A DNA stretch of 64,000 nucleotides from Anaspis maculata (Eukaryota > Arthropoda > Insecta > Coleoptera > Scraptiidae). The notes below the pieces were generated by a model. That model was not told the DNA's origin. It saw only the letters and a program-made list of their open reading frames with translations, and ran no database searches. Made by a program: the position numbers and the translations under genes. Location of the stretch: NCBI GenBank assembly GCA_949128115.1, contig OX421964.1, positions 51,686,601-51,750,600 on the forward strand, given 5' to 3'. Positions 44,689 through 57,049 of this stretch are shown piece by piece. Position 1 is the first letter of the stretch, and the number at the start of each line of letters is the position of its first letter.

Positions 44689-47600
44689 CGCCCGATGGAA
44701 TGCCGTCTCCAGGATTATGCTTCCTCCTTTTCCTTTTAGTTCTCGTTTTTCCTACAGCAACCATCACTGCTGCAGCACTTGGCGAATTGTTGCCGAAATG
44801 TCATTTAAATTTACGTGAATGTGACTATATCTGCGCACAACTTTGGATATATGCCGGCAGCGTGGTTGTTATTGTATATTTACATAAATATGTGCTGCTG
44901 GTCGTTCTTCCGATCCACGTGATTGTCAAATTTATGGCTTCGGGAGAATTTAATAATACACCGCGCGTTGCTGATTCTGGAAGAAGAAAAAAGTTTGTAG
45001 AGAAACTTCCCAATATCTGTCGATCAAGTTAAGCTTATCGAAGCGTATCAAATAAGAGGCGCACCACACGCTCGGGGCACGAAGGGGGTGCTCTTGAAAT
45101 CAATTTACGTATCTCGGGCCTTTTGTGCCTGTTTGGTGTATTCAGTATCAGTATCTGATGAAACTCTGTGCCTCTATGTTGCCAGTAGCTACCAAAACAG
45201 TGGCGGTAAAAGTATGAAACAAAATTTATAAATTCTATGTAAATTCGATGGGTTTCCTATGAGCCTGAATCGTGAATCTAGTGGAGTGATATATGGGGAT
45301 CTAGGTGGCCGATATCTCAGACTTAGGCGAGGTATTTCCATCTTCGAATAACTGTATTCGGCAGATAAACGCTGCGCTGTACGTTCTGCGCTGTATCTCC
45401 CTCAGGGAGCGTTTTGAAAAAAAAAGCATGTCAATTTATTTTTCGTTGGACCATCGAATGGTGAATTATTGCTACTATAACCTGGACCACCCCCTGTATT
45501 TATTGTTTGGTCTTATACATGGCAATCGGCAGTCATGTTTCGGTACTAAATATCATGCTTACGCTGTTATTACATAACCTACTAGCGTTTGTCTGCTAGA
45601 AGTATTTAGATAACATATTAAGCATGTTAGGTGCACGTAGCATTTCCTAACAGAATGACACCATCAGTCTCGGATGTATAGTAGACAGAAACGGCATTGA
45701 TGACATAAATTGAATTACCTATCTAATATTCTATTTGAACACTTATATTTCCTCCCTAAGCGTTCAACGCGTATTTTCTGCGAGAGCATTGCATAAATTA
45801 TAATCAGTTTTCCCTAATATCACGTTTCTTGTGTTTCAGCACTCTACAATCAATTATTATTACCATACCATCAAGTTACTTAAAAACGTATGGCATGTAT
45901 CAGCGTCTGTCAGAGGTATAAAGGATACCTACATACCCATACCCACCCCTTATTCAGTTGAACTCGCTTGTTGCTAATGCAAAATTAAATTTTATTACGC
46001 CTCATGAAGCCGCGTTTCTACGAGTTTTAATGGAATTCGATCCCGTGCATGCCTAGACCTCCCGAAAATTTGCCACTAAAACCCCAGCTTTCAGGAGTTC
46101 GGAGCCTTCACCTCTCTCTAGTTCGCGTTTGCCGTGTGGAACTGCGTAAATTGGACGAGGGGTAGGTACTTACCTACGTAATGAAATAGTGGAATGATCT
46201 TTTTATCGTTCGCCTGCCGTGGCAAGCGGTCGTAAAAAGCAAAAAGGCGGTTCATTAGAAGCGTTTTCGTAAATAATTTTTGCAACAGTATGTCTCACGC
46301 GATAGAAGTTTGTATAGTTATAGATCTAGACAGGTAAGTACAGGTTTATATTTCAACTTTACGTAGAGCCTATTAAAGCGTCTTTATTTCTCTCACGTAA
46401 TTTGCCCAAATCAACGCGGCCTTCGAAACAGGGGGAGGTTATTCTGTTTACCGCCCGAATTTGCATGCAAACAAAGAAGCGTCGTCCCAGGCGAAAAGGC
46501 TAACGAGCTAGCAGGAACGTTTGTAGCTACAAATTAATTTTGCTGTGAACTGAATGCTCTTTTATTTCCTGCCTAACAATTATTGGCTGAATAATGAAGC
46601 TGCACAATATAATATAGGTGCCTACTTATTCATTTCAGGTATGATAGAAATGGAACACCTGTTGTATAATATAGTTTATTCAACCCTATTGAATAATGCA
46701 CGTATTATCACGCGCATACATGCCTGCATTTTTCAATAAGACTGGATAAAGCATAGTATTCTACTCGCGGGTAATGGCTATTACTCATTCGGATGCTTTA
46801 CGACACTCGCCAAGGCTCCTGTCGGCAAACTGCATCCTCATGAGTAAGAAGCAATCATTACCCGCTTTTACTATTAATCCATCTCGAGATCTATCTTTAT
46901 TTAGACCTTTAGCTACTAGTAACGAAACACAGCACAGTAGCATCTGCACAAAATTTCTCACTCAACTAGGTTGATGGAAAACGTCCCGATTCCAAGATGA
47001 TAATTCAGTTGCGCCGCACTATTTTCTCGAGCGCACGCCACACAATAGGTTCAAGTGTTGCGTGGTCCCTTCCCCTTCCATCACAGTAAATATGGGAGAA
47101 CAAGAAACTGCATGGATGGTCCGCATTCTTCATACGGAATTATTATTTTAGACACTATTCTGAGTGGTTTATGATTTTGTTCGACAAAATTTGAGGGATG
47201 GAGTGAAAGTAACTGGCACCACAATAACATAAAGGTCTATTAGTTTCTTCTGGGCTATCTTCCATAGACGTTTGGCCATTTACTGCTTTATTCTGGGACA
47301 CCTGTATATAACAAGAAACGACAAATTCATAAACTCTACTAACCTAGTCTCTCTTGCTATATATATTTCTAGCATAAAAATATGACTGAAATGGCACTGT
47401 GACACTCAGGTTTTATACATCGGAACTGATAAATTTTGTAATAAGTAACCGTGAACTGAAACAAAATATAAAGTAGGCACAAGAATATTATTGCATTATA
47501 TCAAGGCAATTTTGCATAAAATCAAAATCATCTCCAAGGACGTTTCAGGGAGGATGCTAAGATGAGAAGTCCCGCGACAAAAATAATGATGATTTTTTTA

Positions 47601-48975
47601 GATCAATTTTTGGCACTTTCAAAGTTTTTCCTGAAACTGCATTGGACTCCGAAGCCGTGAACACCTGTAGGTATAGGTGTATAGGTACTGACGTTGAGAA
47701 GTTATCATTATAGCTGAAGCGCCAAATTAAATGATCTAAGGCTCTGAAGCTGAAATGGTCTGCTCAACCGTGGTTTCTAATTTTTTTTTACCACTAGAAA
47801 ATCGACAGTGAATAGCAGACCTCATAGTTTTTTTTTTTTTAATAGAGGCACAGAGACGATGTTTACCCGCCGAACGTTATTATTACCTACCTATACAATT
47901 GACAGCTAAAACAGAGACACCAAGAACAAAATTCAATTAAAATTTTAAAACGGTAAGCGAACCGTCCGGAAATTTGGGAGCCTAGTGAATAAAATATTAA
48001 TCCAACGGGCATATCCGCTATACGGATTATTCGAATGATTCTAGACGCGCGCTCCGATAACCTACAGCGGGCTTATAAAACAAGAGAATTTGTTTCAGCG
48101 TTATTTCTATAATGGCTTAAAATTGGTATTTGTATCAAATGTCTAATTACCGTTTCACATCCCTTAATTAAAGCGAAAATTGACGTTCAAACCAACGGCA
48201 TTATCATTCATCAACAAAAAAAAAACACCACAAATCACGAGGTCGAACAGCAGCTCTAACGACGCACCAAACTAAAAAGCACCCACTCTCTGCCGCAACT
48301 TGCTCCGATGCCCAACAACACTGTGTTTCGGCGTAGCCGTCGCGGCGTTCCACGAGGACGAGCCACCCCCACTTTCATCCCCATCTTTCTGCCATATTCG
48401 GAACGGAGGGCCCCCTAAAGAGGGTGAGACATTGGGTTGTTTTTCTCACTGCCCCAATGAGCCAAATATTCTGGAATCACCCACTCCTTGATGTTGGCCC
48501 TCGCATTGTTCTTTTTTTTGTCGCCATCGGCTGTACGACTTGCAGCTCTGCCTCGATCCGAAGAGAGGAGAACAGTTGCAAATCAGACGTGCAGAACTAA
48601 CTTGTGCAATTATATCGTAAAGTTTCCGGGTGAGAATGAAAATGGCCTTGTTTCCGGGCTGGCGAAGCGCCACATGGCAAATAAGAAAATTGGCTTGGCT
48701 AAGCTCGATGGCAATAATTGAAAACTCGCAGACATGGGAAACGAGTATATAGGTACTAATCACCAGCACAGCCAATGATTTGGCTCCAGTAATCAGTCGA
48801 CTTAATTTATTTGCCCAATGATTTCAATGCAAATTAGGTACCTTGAAATAAGAACTAAAGATCCAGAAACCATCGTGTTCGTACCCCCTAATATCTCAGT
48901 GAAAGTGGTTTCCGCCTTCATTGCCGCCCTCGTACGCCGCGCCGTAAGCCGCTACTTACAAAACATTTTGAACTA
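44689..48975. other. Large stretch without a recognised gene
   Basis: Mostly non-repetitive to the eye. A GC-richer zone at 48290-48560 holds frames on both strands (48300-48491, 48488-48721 plus; 48446-48775 minus), one starting with a hydrophobic run after MMLALAL. None has a donor or domain that convinces, so it may be a UTR, promoter or chance. No RNA gene found. Confidence 0.3.
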
Positions 48976-49724
48976 TACAGGGTGTCCCGAAAATACACCG
49001 ACAACGTTTTAGGACAGCTTCCTCTTATCAAAATAAGAAAAATAGTTCCTATGAACATGGGTCCGGAAACGCTTCAAAATGGAGCTACAGGCCCCTAAAG
49101 GTGGGACCCTGAAGATGGTTGTTTATTTAATATTTCCGAAACCGTTGAAGGAAAATCAATCAAACTTGACACATTCAATAACTTTCTTATGCTTAACAAA
49201 ATTTGAATGCCTAACAAAAATTAAGTTGCTTGAAATAGTTTTTCTTTCGTCTTGAATATCGTAATTAAAAATTAGCATTTCTGACCACGTTTTCATACAT
49301 TCAAACTCAAATATGTCGTAAACGGTGCATCTATCGAGGTTGAACAGAGGGACCTTTTTTTGATAAAAAACACCAATATTCTAGAATTTCTTGTTAAATT
49401 TGGAAACAATCTACATTCAAACAAGTTAGGGTTATTTTCACCCCCACACCTCAGCCTGACCCACCCCTGGTAAATTATTGTGGAATTAATCTTGCCTCAT
49501 TTTGTTGGGCATAAGAAGGTTAGTGGATGTGTTAAGTTTGATTGATTTCCCTTGAACGGTTTCGGAGATATTGAATAAAAACCATCTTCAGGGGCCCACC
49601 TTTAGGGGCCTGTAGCTCCCTTAGGAAGCGTTTCCGGACCCATGTTCATAGGAACTTTTTTTCTTGTTTTGATGCGAGGAAGCTGCCATAGAACGTTGTC
49701 GGTATATTTTCGGGACACCCTGTA
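48976..49724. mobile_element. Foldback element with TACAGGGTGTCCCG ends
   Basis: The ends tacagggtgtcccgaaaata and its inverse bound 749 bp. Arms of about 220 bp mirror 'gggtccggaaacgcttc', 'ggagctacaggcccctaaag' and 'cttgaacggtttcgga'-like bases. The spacer (49205-49500) is unrelated. A diverged piece of the same arm is present at 19310-19430. Confidence 0.8.
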
Positions 49725-51235
49725 TCTAAGTAAAGAAATTACAGAGACATGATAAATATATCTTGGTCCTAGCCCTAGCCCAGCCCTTAATCTAACCCAA
49801 GAAAAGTTATTGCCGCCAAAGAATTCGTGAACCGAGAAAGCTACAGAGACTTGAAAATAACCATTGTATTCTTAGCTCCTTCTCTAAGCCCAAAGAAAAG
49901 AGTTTATTCACAATGAGTTAGCAATCGATACATTCCTAACTTTTAAAAAGTTGGAAAGTGAATGATTCCTTACAGGTTGGAAAATAATGTCACTTTCGGC
50001 CCGTGGGCCGAAAATGACGTATGAAGAGAGGTGATCTGATCTAAACAGCTGTCGCGGAGCGCAGAGTATTGATGGATGCGTTGCTTGGAAAGGTTGGCTA
50101 TGCCTAACCAGATAAAAACGTTTGACGCGAGAAACTTCAAATAAAGCCAATTATTTGCATTTAGACTGGATCCTTGAGAATAAAGTCATATACATACCAC
50201 GGAGTAAAACGTCATTACAGCCTACGGGATTCTATCTTACCTCGGCACGCCTCGGTAATATATTGAATCATGATTGAATCTCTTGGGTGTAATGACACTT
50301 TACACCTCGGTATGTTATACACTATTACGCGCCGCCGTCACCGCCTTTGTTTTTATGTACAGTGGCGGCGTGTTAGGTGATTTTTTTTTTGTTTCTTCAC
50401 GAACGTAGGCTCTGTGCGAAAATATCCGCAATGTAATGTCACGTATACTGCAAACAATTTGCAACATATTGCTCATCGAATGTTATACTGGCAAAACAAA
50501 AAACAATTTTTTGAGTAAAACGTGAAATGAAGTTTGGGTTTTAGTCATGGCCCGTTTTTTATTGTAAAAGTTCGATATCGCGGCTTCAGGATGACTGGAA
50601 GTCGCATATATCTTCAAAATACTAATTACCCAAACAAGACATATTATATTATGAGTGTATTTCTAGTGTCAATGAATTCGGATCACTTTAAGAAAAATTC
50701 AGTATGACGGCTCTAAGACCCCAGAGCGCAAGTGCAGGGAACAACTGAATTTGAATTTTTGAATTCACGAGGCTCTTAAAGGAACGATGTCAAGATTCAA
50801 AGGCAGGCCATGCAGCATCCTGCTTGAGATCATCCTACCGATAAAACGTCCCACGACGCAATAGCCTTCTGCAAAAATACCCACAAGGTCATCATGACTG
50901 TTAACGTGCAAAATCCTCCTGCATTTGGCATCCTACCTACCATTTTAGCATGCTACCGACCGATAAAGCAGTCTACTGTCCAAAAACTCACGAATTCGTT
51001 ACAGTCTACTCCAAAACATTATACTACACTCAACGATACCTACTACTCATAGCAGTCCACCGACAGAGCATCCTACTGAAAAAAAATCGACAAGATCAAG
51101 ACTGTCACCGTGTAAAATCTCTCGGCATTTGCCGAATTCGTGGGTTTTTGTACAGTAACCTGCTTTATGGGTAGGTTAGGTTGCTGAAGTCGTTGGATGC
51201 CAAGCTACAACGTTGACGTCGTGAACGACGCCAAA
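49725..51235. other. Intergenic sequence with weak repeats
   Basis: 50198-50312 holds a weak inverted pair (gtaaaacgtcattaca with tgtaatgacactttac). 50863-50925 resembles 51070-51132 (both with a 'tgcaaaa/tgaaaa...caaggtcatcatgactgt'-like phrase and ending 'ggcatttg'), a decayed direct repeat of about 205 bp. No gene found. Confidence 0.35.
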
Positions 51236-51430
51236 ATTTAAAAACTAGATAGCAACGACCATACATCTTCATCTAAGAAAGCCGCATACCAAATTTGAAC
51301 TTCCTATTTAAAAAAAAAGGTACCAAAAATGATTTCTACTATTTAGTTCATTTTTTCATATTTACCGGAAATCATTTTTGGTACATTTCTTAGATGAAGA
51401 TGTATGGTCGTTGCTATTTAGTTTTCAAAT
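51236..51430. mobile_element. Palindromic MITE
   Basis: The arms mirror 'agcaacgaccatacatcttc', 'atctaagaaa' and 'ggtaccaaaaatgatttc'. The loop is small and AT-rich. Non-coding. Confidence 0.75.
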
Positions 51431-52666
51431 TTTCAAGAAACAAAATCAAAAATTTTGAACTTTTTTTGGAAGTTTTTGAAATTTGATAGCATTGCCCATA
51501 CATTTTCTCTTCAAATGAGTTTCTACTTGAAGAAAATAATTAACAAAAACCGGTTTCCATCAAGAACTTTTTTCGACTTTTTCAGTCACATCAGAAACCC
51601 CTTCAGTCCTCACAAAATTACAAACAATACCTATCTACTACACTTACCTACCTATCCACACAGTTCTAAACATTAGTGTGCTTTTGCTTCAATTCTTTTT
51701 GTGCAAAACCCGTAATGCTTTTAAAATTATAGGTAGGTAACATCCATGGTAGGTACTCACGTAGAGAGATTATGCTAGCCTACATTTTTTGCTTATCCGG
51801 CGTTTCAAACAATTGATCTAACTAGGATTCGTTGTTGAACACAGGTACCTACCTGCTACTAAAAACTAAAACTAAATAGAAGTGAAATTTCCGAGAAACA
51901 TAATCGGACAGTTGGTTGTTGGGTTGTTGCGTTGCGTTGTTATTTTTGGCGACTTACCTTAAAAATTCCGCGTCTTGACGCTTTGATCATAGCGTAGACA
52001 GAAGGCAGAAACCCTCCTAAGCATACGAAATCTCCGCCTGTTCCAATATAGCCAAGAAGCTGGTTTCCATATTAAATTTCTGTCATCAAGCTGAGTTGTT
52101 CGTATTATAAAAGAGGATTTTTTTTATTACTTACATCAACTTACTGTTAGTTTGGTCTCGGTGAAAGCTCGAGGTCCAGCTAAGTTTCCTCAGGATGATT
52201 TCAAATATAGCTTCTCAGTCGGCAGATACACGGACGTTGACGTATAGACAGACCGGTGGGAATGTAAAAACGCCCATCTCGAGTTCCCGGGGGAAAAGCC
52301 GCTAAAAAAACATTCTTCATATGAACTGCTTGTCAAAAGTTGTTTCCCAGTTCAACCTAACCCAACCCCCTTTAACTCCGCCGCCACTGGTCAGATTTGC
52401 TTCAAGTTTCACACGTACATTTACATTGTGAAGAAACTTTCCTGCACCAAATGTGAAACTCCCACTTTTGATAGTTCTTGGACAAATAATAAATAAAAAC
52501 TCCGTTTTGCTTTGCACATTTGAGGGTTTGTAACTCCATTAGGAAACACTTTGGGAAAAAAATGTTACTCTATATCTAAGTACGTTTACACTGTTGCTAA
52601 CTCCGGTAGTTGCAACTATTGTACCTAGTTCTAACTACGGATTTTGTGTGCCATGTATATGGTGTC
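51431..52666. other. Unrecognised sequence
   Basis: No gene identified. The stretch at 52586-52620 (tttacactgttgctaactcc) is the inverse of 54140-54183 and may be the outer end of a shell around the foldback at 52667-53670. Confidence 0.3.
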
Positions 52667-53670
52667 TACAGGGTTATTCAAAAGTCCGGAATAAAATTCA
52701 AATTTTTTTTCCACATTTATTTCGGAAAAAACGCTCGAACCGGTCGATTTCTGAAAACGGTAAGCCGTTTTTTCATGACACGTGTCATGTTCTACCGTCA
52801 ACCCCCTAACCCCAAGCCACCCTTAGTATTTTTTTTCAAATGACACCCTATGGCTTGTGGGGGCTCGTTGGAAAGCTTGTCAAAAACTCTATTCAGATCT
52901 ACCATTGAAAATTAGATCCGACGCTTCACCATGAAGTTTTGTGGAACCCCAGTTTTACTCAACAGTCCGGAATAAAATTCATAATTTTTTTCCATACTTA
53001 TTTCGGAAAAAACGCTCGAACCGGTCGATTTCTAAAAACGGTAAGACGTTTTTTCATGACACGTGTCATGTTCTACCGTCAACCCCCCAACCCCAAGCCA
53101 CCATGAAGTTCCTCAAAACTTCATGGTGAAGCGTCCAATCTAATTTTCAATGGTAGATCTGAATAGAGTTTTTGACAAGCTTCCCAACGAGCCCCCTCAA
53201 GCCATAGGGTGCCATTTGAAAAAAAATACCAAGGGTGGCTTGGGGTTAGGGGGTTGACGGTAGAACATGACACGTGTCATGAAAGAACGGCTTACCGTTT
53301 TTAGAAATCGACCTGTTCGAGCGTTTTCTTTCTGAAAAAGTATGGTAAGAATTTATGAATTTTGTTCCGGACTGTTAAGTGAAACTGGGGTTCCTCAAAA
53401 CTTCATGGTGAAGCGTCCGATCTAATTTTTAATGGTTGATCTGAATAGAGTTTTTGATAAGCTTTCCAACGAGCCCCCACAAGCCATAGGGTGCCATTTG
53501 AAAAAAAATATTAAGGGTGGCTTGGGGTTAGGGGGTTGACGGTAGAACATGACACGTGTCATGAAAAAACGGCTTACCGTTTTTAGAAATTGACCTGTTT
53601 AAGCGTTTTTTCCGCAATAAATACGGAAAAAAATTATGAATCTTACTCCGGACTTTTGAATAACCCTGTA
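52667..53670. mobile_element. 1-kb foldback made of four repeat units
   Basis: The ends tacagggttattcaaaagtc and the inverse enclose two direct units in one direction (from about 52680 and 52966) and two in the other (ending about 53370 and 53650). Each carries 'gtccggaataaaattcat', 'gacacgtgtcatg' and 'cttcaccatgaagtt' landmarks. It is thus a palindrome of tandem duplicates, meeting near 53115-53130. The paired frames at 52594-52843 and 52941-53129 repeat the same peptide because of this and are not genes. Confidence 0.75.
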
Positions 53671-54338
53671 TATACCGAAGCTATAACTCCTGACTGCTAT
53701 AACCTGCTAAACTGTTTTCAAACAGGAGTAGATTTATAGCTCTCGTTCAACATCGGTAGTTGGCAACCGTTTGGTGTGTAAACACTGCGGTAAGTATTTA
53801 GTTATAACTAACTTACCCCAACCTATGTGTTGAGCGAAATATCCCTAGACTGCATTGCCTTTTGCTTTTGAAGTTATCGCTGTTCTGTCCAAACAAAAAT
53901 CAGTAACCCATGCGATGGAACCACGAACCTGATGGAACCTATAAAAAATAGTCCATTTTCGACCAAAGTTTCTCGCAAATGTTGGCTGACAAGAGACTTC
54001 AACTTTTACATTCAGAAATTTGATTTTTTGTTATATTCCATCTTGAAGATCAAACGTAGTCGGGAGTTATGAGAAAAATGGAATGAGTAATTTTTTTCAA
54101 ATACATGTAAACGGGCGTTGTAAGTATGATAGTTATAACGACGATAGTTACGCAACTACTGGAGTTAACGCCGTGTAAACGTGGTCACTTTTCGTTTAAT
54201 TTTTTTAACCTCCCGAGGTTTTATGTAAGGTTACCAGAACAGCCTGTATATCGAAGAGTTTTTGACTTTTTTTTTTTAAATGTAAGTATGGGATTCCATA
54301 GCAACTCCTAGAATCTCCTGAGAATTTGTTGCCGTATC
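53671..54338. other. Unrecognised sequence flanking the foldback
   Basis: It contains 'gttataacta'-type motifs and ends with the inverse of 52586-52620 at 54140-54183 ('actggagttaacgccgtgta'). No gene found. Confidence 0.3.
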
Positions 54339-54899
54339 TTTTTTTTTAAATTCAAATTCAAATGATTTATTGTTTCTTCAGTACGTACATTGTATCTACT
54401 TATAAACAAAAGGTTTACGGAATGCATATACAACCCAACAATATAAATATATAACTAAAAATATGTAAATAACTAAAGATGTACTGACATTCTTAAATAA
54501 AGGGAAAATCAAATAAATAATTCACTTTTACAAATAGAAATGCAATATGTACTCAAATTAAAAACTTTATTCATTACGAGCGAAGGCCCTGAGCTTCATT
54601 GCACCTGCCAAAAATTTATACATTTTAATCGCTCTTTCCCTTGTTACACTTTTCAAATTTGTTGACCAGTCTCTGGACAGCAGTACCTGGTACTCTCGTC
54701 GGATTGGAGCGTACAGTGGACAATCGTAAACCACGTGGTCAACAGTTTCCGGGCGGTGTAAATTACACACTAAGCAATTCTCCCACTGAGGAAGTCTGAG
54801 AAAGCTTTTTTTTAATTCATTCGACGTTGGTCCATTTCCGCTGCCATGGTGAAAGTAAAAGAAAGCCATAGTGAAAGAAGGCAGATCACCTTCTTTCAC
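54339..54899 (-). pseudogene. LINE 3' remnant with zinc-knuckle
   Basis: The minus-strand frame 54899-54567 encodes FLRLPQWENCLVCNLHRPET, followed by VDHVVYDCPLY and APIRREY. This is the C-x2-C...H...C knuckle after a LINE reverse transcriptase. The reverse transcriptase itself is missing, so the copy is 5'-truncated. About 220 bp of 3' UTR lead to an A-rich tail (T run at 54339-54348 on the plus strand). A short palindrome (ccatagtgaaagaag with its inverse, 54868-54903) sits at the 5' break. Confidence 0.65.
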
Positions 54900-55035
54900 T
54901 ATGGGCTACGTGCATGACATGTAGCGCCGCAGTGGAATATGAAATTCTTGTTGGACTCGATTTAGTTAGCGAAGATCTCACTAGGCATCGCATGAGGTCG
55001 ACACCATCGTTGAAATTTATTATTGGAATCCTCCT

Positions 55036-55692
55036 ATACAGGGTGTTTGTAAACTTAGTGTAGAAAATTGAACCGCAGTTGAAGAAATGCTCCAAAAGTG
55101 CCAGAAAAATGTTGAAAAAAAAAAGGTTTTTGTTTTTAGAAATATGGAGGGTCAAAGGGTCAAAGATTCCGGGAAACTCATTCCATCAGACCAAAAAGTA
55201 AAATTTTTGAACCTTTGAATGTGTTTTGTAATTTTATTTAGTGTACAGGCTGAGTCATACATCGTAAAAATCAATTTTTCATCGAAAATACCCATGAAAA
55301 GTTCTAGAGGTTATAAAACTGATGTAGAGCAACAAAATAACACAAATGAATGATTTCAGTTCTCATATGAAATTCTCTGCTTGCATTTTTAAAGAAAACT
55401 GGATTTTCAAGATTTACGACTCACCCTGTATAGTAAATAAAACTACAAAAACACATTCAAAGGTTCAAAAACATCGCTTTTTGGTCTATTGAAAAGGAAA
55501 AGAGTTTACTGAAATCTTCCAAAATAACGAAAATAGAGGGGGTCGAAGGACCACCTTGCGACCCTCCGCCTTCATATTTTCAAAAATAAAAACCCTAAAT
55601 TTCTTTCAACATTTTTCTGATAGGTACCTACTTTTGAAGCATTTCCGTAGCTGCGAATCAATTTTCTACCCCAAGTTTGCAAACACCCTGTG
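55036..55692. mobile_element. Foldback element with inner gagtcat foldback
   Basis: The ends acagggtgtttgtaaac (from 55038) and gtttgcaaacaccctgt are inverse, with mirrored arms that include 'gaagaaatgctccaaaagtg'-like bases. Inside, 55238-55437 has ends tacaggctgagtcat and gactcaccctgta, the same inner family as at 12645-12825. Frames inside are not coding. Confidence 0.7.
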
Positions 55693-57049
55693 ATATTATT
55701 CATTGAATTTGAAAAAAATTCAAGTAGGTGTTGATTCCGAAGCTGTAGACTCGAAAAACTTGTGGAAAATATACGGGAAAACTTCATCACTTTAAGTGGG
55801 GAAATAGGGAATCTAGGATTCCTTTTGCGGCAAGTACTAAATTCTGCGACACCTGTCTACAAGGCCGCATTTGCGGTATGTATAAATAGCCACCCCTTAT
55901 CAAAAGAGCAAATTTTAGGGGGCCACTTTTTTGTGCTCCAACGCATTTTATATCTCGCAATTTGGCGTAGGCGCACAAAGTTTGCCATTTGAAATAATAA
56001 TATTCACGTGGCGTGTAGCTTGAGCCTACACAGTTGCACGAGGTGGAAAAACTAATAAGCCAGGAAGAGGAAGCAGAAGCAGAATAGAACGAAAGGTGAA
56101 AGAAAAGCTCCCCTTGGCGCTCGAGATATATGGCTTAAGGCACGCGAAAATTTTCTGGAACCACAGACAGTCGCTGTTTTTTTTTCACCTTACATTGTCA
56201 CATGCAGTTAACATACATAATATACCTAGCTATGTATAGGTAGATATATATACCTAATCAATTTTACGATTTACATTGTTTCAGTATTTCACCATCCCTC
56301 CTCTTTCCTCCTCCCTCGCCAACCTTCAAAGCATATAGGGTACGTTAATTAGGTTTAGCCAATATCAATTTACATCTCAATATCTACGACGCACATTCAC
56401 CCTCTCCCCTAAATGTTTGTCCCTTATTCTATGCTGCATACAATTCGACTGCCTCAATCAAGGCATTCAACACTCTCGGCCTACATTTCTTTTAGGTACC
56501 TATGCCCATCTGCGTAGGAAGGAAATATTGCGTTTGTACAAGTTATTCACGCAGAGGTTTAAATGGCACCTATTCACATGTAAAGCCCCCATTCATGAGA
56601 AATCTTTAGTTTATCGAAACTTTATTGGAAACTGGTAAGTATCGTAGCGGGATGGCCATCTGCATTTCAAAAGCAGAATAAAAGCAAGAAAAACTGAAAA
56701 ACGGTATAAACACACTTTCATTAGAAACTTATCGATCGATTTTCCGTGTGAAATCCTGATCTGATATAATATTGAGCAAGTCTGTATTTAATCGGATTAC
56801 CTAGTTATAAAAAAACGCTTTGGCGTTTTTGTTTGTACGAACCGAAGGGTAGTGGTCATGGTCATTATCAAACGTAGGGTGGCATAGGAAATGAAATGAC
56901 TGATGATTAATAAAACGGTCATCATATTTTTTGTATGAACATAATCGATAAAGTAGTTTAAATTTCTGATACGAATCGTTTGATTGCAGCTGCAAACGTG
57001 AATCAGCGATTCAGAACAAAATGCGATATTGATTTTCTTATACTGGAGA
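55693..57049. other. 3' flank of the receptor gene
   Basis: Below the receptor stop codon (minus strand, toward lower positions). No other gene is recognised. C- and T-rich runs occur near 56290-56330. A polyadenylation signal for the receptor cannot be fixed from sequence alone. Confidence 0.35.

Noticed and set aside
44700..45032. 110-codon plus-strand frame with a hydrophobic start
   Set aside because: It begins just above the minus-strand signal-peptide exon, has no donor or domain, and its hydrophobic run follows from C- and T-rich sequence.
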